7,240 nucleotides of DNA, from contig DHMN01000052.1 in the NCBI GenBank assembly GCA_002405805.1, forward strand, positions 15,676 to 22,915, given 5' to 3'. Each line of letters begins with the position of its first letter. The stretch's first letter is position 1. The stretch is from Cyanobacteria bacterium UBA4641 (GTDB lineage: Bacteria > Cyanobacteriota > Vampirovibrionia > Gastranaerophilales > Gastranaerophilaceae). Shown here in pieces: positions 6,110 through 7,240 of the stretch. A program made the translations under genes and the position numbers. The notes under the pieces were generated by a model, which had not been told where the DNA came from, did no database searches, and was given only the letters and a program-made list of their open reading frames with translations.

Positions 6110-6379
6110 ATTCTTTTTAGAGGTGTTTTTGTAAATTGCCCTAAAGGTGCACAGCAAATTAATGTATTATCTAAAAAACTAACTTCAATAAGAAAATTAA
6201 GAAACAGAATTTTCCACTATGAGCCCATTTTAACTAAGTCTCTTTTAAGTAAATATGATGAGATTTTGGAAGTTCTATCATACTTACCTCAAGGCAACAC
6301 AAGTATATTAAAAGATACTTCAAATTTTTTAAGTGTTTATAATAAAATTTCAAAAGACCTTTATAAAGCTAAAACCTAG
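6110..6379 (+). pseudogene. C-terminal remnant of an Abi-family HEPN ribonuclease
   Basis: A stop-free frame of 89 codons with no ATG, GTG or TTG near its beginning encodes the end of an abortive-infection protein (Abi_2/AbiD/AbiF-like). The diagnostic part is SIRKLRNRIFHYEPIL (residues 26-41). It contains the HEPN ribonuclease motif R-N-x-x-x-H (Arg31, Asn32, His36) and the following YEPI of this family. The stretch before it (FVNCPK) matches the usual position of the aromatic-Pro loop. The N-terminal half is absent: an in-frame TAA stands at 6107-6109, and I see no Abi-like sequence in other frames upstream. It ends at TAG 6377-6379, inside the left arm of an inverted repeat. In intact relatives this nuclease blocks phage growth by cutting RNA. 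Here it is probably non-functional unless an unusual start is used. Confidence 0.7.
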
Positions 6380-6420
6380 AGTTCTATAACAGGCTAACTG
6401 TAGGAAGAGGTCTCTAGGTT
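6373..6420 (+). ncRNA. Structured element overlapping the Abi remnant's stop codon
   Basis: AACCTAGAG (6373-6381) pairs perfectly with CTCTAGGTT (6412-6420), enclosing 30 bases with a possible inner ACAG/CTGT hairpin (6389-6392 with 6398-6401). No T-run follows, so it is not a simple terminator. Conserved structured RNAs are known beside Abi_2-family genes (the abiF RNA motif), and this could be such an RNA or its relic. I cannot match the consensus by eye, so the class is an inference. Confidence 0.35.
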
Positions 6421-6445
6421 ACACATATATATTATTTACTATAAT
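6418..6445 (+). promoter_or_regulatory. Possible promoter after the Abi remnant
   Basis: GTTACA (6418-6423; four of six -35 positions) and a perfect TATAAT (6440-6445) are separated by 16 bases. Transcription would begin near 6452 and run into an inverted repeat ending in seven T. The -10 lies within a small palindrome, ACTATAATAGT (6438-6448). Confidence 0.35.
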
Positions 6446-6470
6446 AGTCCTTTTGTCAAGTGGAGGAACT

Positions 6471-6544
6471 TTGCAAAATTAGTTTTTGGTATAGTTCAGA
6501 GTATAATGAATTGTTTCTGGAATAAAATTTTGCAACATTTTTTT
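6471..6544 (+). repeat. 10-bp inverted repeat with inner hairpin and T-run
   Basis: TTGCAAAATT (6471-6480) is the exact reverse complement of AATTTTGCAA (6526-6535). Inside, ATAGTTCA (6491-6498... to TGAATTGT near 6507-6514) can form a second hairpin with G-U pairs. Seven T follow the right arm (6538-6544), so as RNA it would end like a terminated transcript. A GGAGG at 6462-6466 is followed only by a three-codon frame. It may be a small RNA, a miniature mobile element or the scar of one. Confidence 0.4.
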
Positions 6545-6593
6545 GAATATATGTCCTAATTCTAATGAATCATAAACGAGTTGCAAGGATATA

Positions 6594-6602
6594 TGTTATA
6601 AT
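6594..6602 (+). promoter_or_regulatory. Extended -10 promoter of a candidate small RNA
   Basis: TGTTATAAT is a perfect extended -10 box (TG-n-TATAAT), which can work without a good -35; the bases at the -35 position are indeed poor. The predicted start, near 6609, coincides with the first base of the RNA stem downstream. Confidence 0.6.
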
Positions 6603-6608
6603 GTAAGT

Positions 6609-6664
6609 ACGTCGAGACTACATCGAATTTGCAGGTTTGAGTTCGCTCAACTCGACGTCTTTTT
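6609..6664 (+). ncRNA. Candidate free-standing small RNA of about 56 nt
   Basis: Immediately after the extended -10 box, ACGTCGAG (6609-6616) pairs perfectly with CTCGACGT (6651-6658), followed by C and five T (6660-6664). Stacked directly on this stem, TTGAG (6637-6641) and CTCAA (6646-6650) enclose a stable TTCG tetraloop. About 20 bases (6617-6636) would be left single-stranded on one side. Promoter, body and terminator fit a complete RNA gene. It ends 12 bases from the stop codon of the convergent Fic gene, so its transcript would face that gene's mRNA tail. I recognise no known family. A plain terminator is the alternative, but there is no upstream plus-strand gene needing one here. Confidence 0.5.
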
Positions 6665-6676
6665 ATGTTTACCTAG

Positions 6677-7240
6677 TTAATCTTTCTTAAATAACATATA
6701 ACCAGAATCTGTATAACTTGCAGGTTTTATTTTCCCGACTTTTACCCAATATCTAATTGTTGATGTTGGAACATTTTTTAATTTTGCATATTTAGAAATG
6801 GTTAATAACTCATTTGGTTCAATATCAATATTAGTATCTAACATTGTAATAAGAACTTTTAATGACCTATTCAAAAGATTTAACATAAAAGTTATATATG
6901 GTTTGTCATCACTTTTTAATTGGTAATGTTCAACTACAGATAAATATTTTTTTCTATCTGTTGGACGGATTATAATAGGTGCAAAACCGAATTTCAAAAG
7001 AATTGTATTCATTAAAAGTCTTGCACATCTTCCGTTTCCATCCACAAACGGGTGAATTGATACAAACTTTAAATGAGTTAAAATGGCTGTTAGAGGTTCA
7101 TTGTCCATATTATCACTAAGCCAATTATAAAAATCTGTCATTAAATCAGGCACTTTTAATGGATTTGGCATGATTACCGTTGAGCCTGAAATTCTTACTC
7201 GACAATTTCTATAGAACCCAGCATTATCGTCATCTAAGCC
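6677..7240 (-). CDS. Fic-domain protein with C-terminal helix-turn-helix (5' end outside window)
   Basis: The open frame continues without a stop to the right edge, so the visible 187 residues are the C-terminal part; the ATG at 7171 is internal. Fic proteins usually transfer AMP from ATP to a target hydroxyl. Visible residues 7-20 (AGFYRNCRVRISGS) fit the Fic strand region just before the active site. The motif HPFVDGNGRCAR (63-74) is complete, with catalytic His63, Asp67, GNGR and Arg74, so the core looks active. Residues about 143-186 (LLTISKYAKLKNVPTSTIRYWVK...) form a MerR/excisionase-like winged helix-turn-helix. The usual inhibitory S/T-x-x-x-E-G/N helix of class II Fic proteins would lie outside the window. 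Such Fic-HTH proteins may be self-controlled toxins or regulators. No clear terminator follows on its strand. Confidence 0.88.
   Translation of the reverse strand, partial: GLDDDNAGFYRNCRVRISGSTVIMPNPLKVPDLMTDFYNWLSDNMDNEPLTAILTHLKFVSIHPFVDGNGRCARLLMNTILLKFGFAPIIIRPTDRKKYLSVVEHYQLKSDDKPYITFMLNLLNRSLKVLITMLDTNIDIEPNELLTISKYAKLKNVPTSTIRYWVKVGKIKPASYTDSGYMLFKKD

Noticed and set aside
6471..6535. Complete insertion sequence bounded by the 10-bp inverted repeats
   Set aside because: Only 45 bases lie between the arms, no transposase fits and no target duplication is evident; at most a miniature element.
6373..6664. CRISPR-like array suggested by repeated hairpins
   Set aside because: The three structures differ in sequence and spacing; there are no direct repeats with regular spacers.

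Overview
The window is AT-rich bacterial DNA using the standard code. Genes have Shine-Dalgarno sites of the GGAGG or AAGGAG type, and two ordinary genes use or offer non-ATG starts. A GH57 (DUF1957) alpha-glucan branching enzyme of the type common in the cyanobacterial lineage, the low GC content and the general gene style suggest a host-associated Gastranaerophilales/Melainabacteria-like organism. This placement is an inference from recall; no marker gene in the window proves it.

Layout. Bases 1-642 hold no gene but a stack of small palindromic or repeated intergenic elements and one or two promoters. They lead to a secreted lytic transglycosylase (643-1332, +) that ends at a strong hairpin. 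A 73-bp repeat at 99-171 recurs in inverted orientation at 1417-1489 (64/73 identical), so the transglycosylase gene lies between two inverted copies. A family 2 glycosyltransferase (1561-2409, -) is divergent from a small XRE repressor (2579-2905, +). Between them, two perfect ATACATGTAT palindromes cover the -10 box of the glycosyltransferase promoter, which makes a compact regulator/operator/target unit. The GH57 branching enzyme (3085-4809, +) follows and converges, across a terminator, on a minus-strand gene (4862-5710) of unknown function. That gene carries a Cys-His-Asp arrangement like papain/transglutaminase-fold enzymes. A tRNA-Asp(GUC) with its own promoter and terminator sits at 5846-5923.

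From the tRNA to the right edge the window looks like an accessory region. It holds a decayed C-terminal remnant of an Abi-family HEPN ribonuclease (6110-6379), then three successive inverted-repeat structures. The last one (6609-6664) has an extended -10 promoter immediately upstream and a U-tract at its end, and looks like a free-standing RNA of about 56 nt. The region ends with the 3' part of a Fic adenylyltransferase fused to a helix-turn-helix domain (6677 to beyond 7240, -).

How the genes relate. The transglycosylase, glycosyltransferase and branching enzyme all act on carbohydrates (wall, surface glycan, storage glucan) but stand in separate transcription units, so there is no evidence of a pathway cluster. 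The best candidates for something undescribed are the structured-RNA cluster between the HEPN remnant and the Fic gene, the XRE/glycosyltransferase switch, and the peptidase-like orphan protein.
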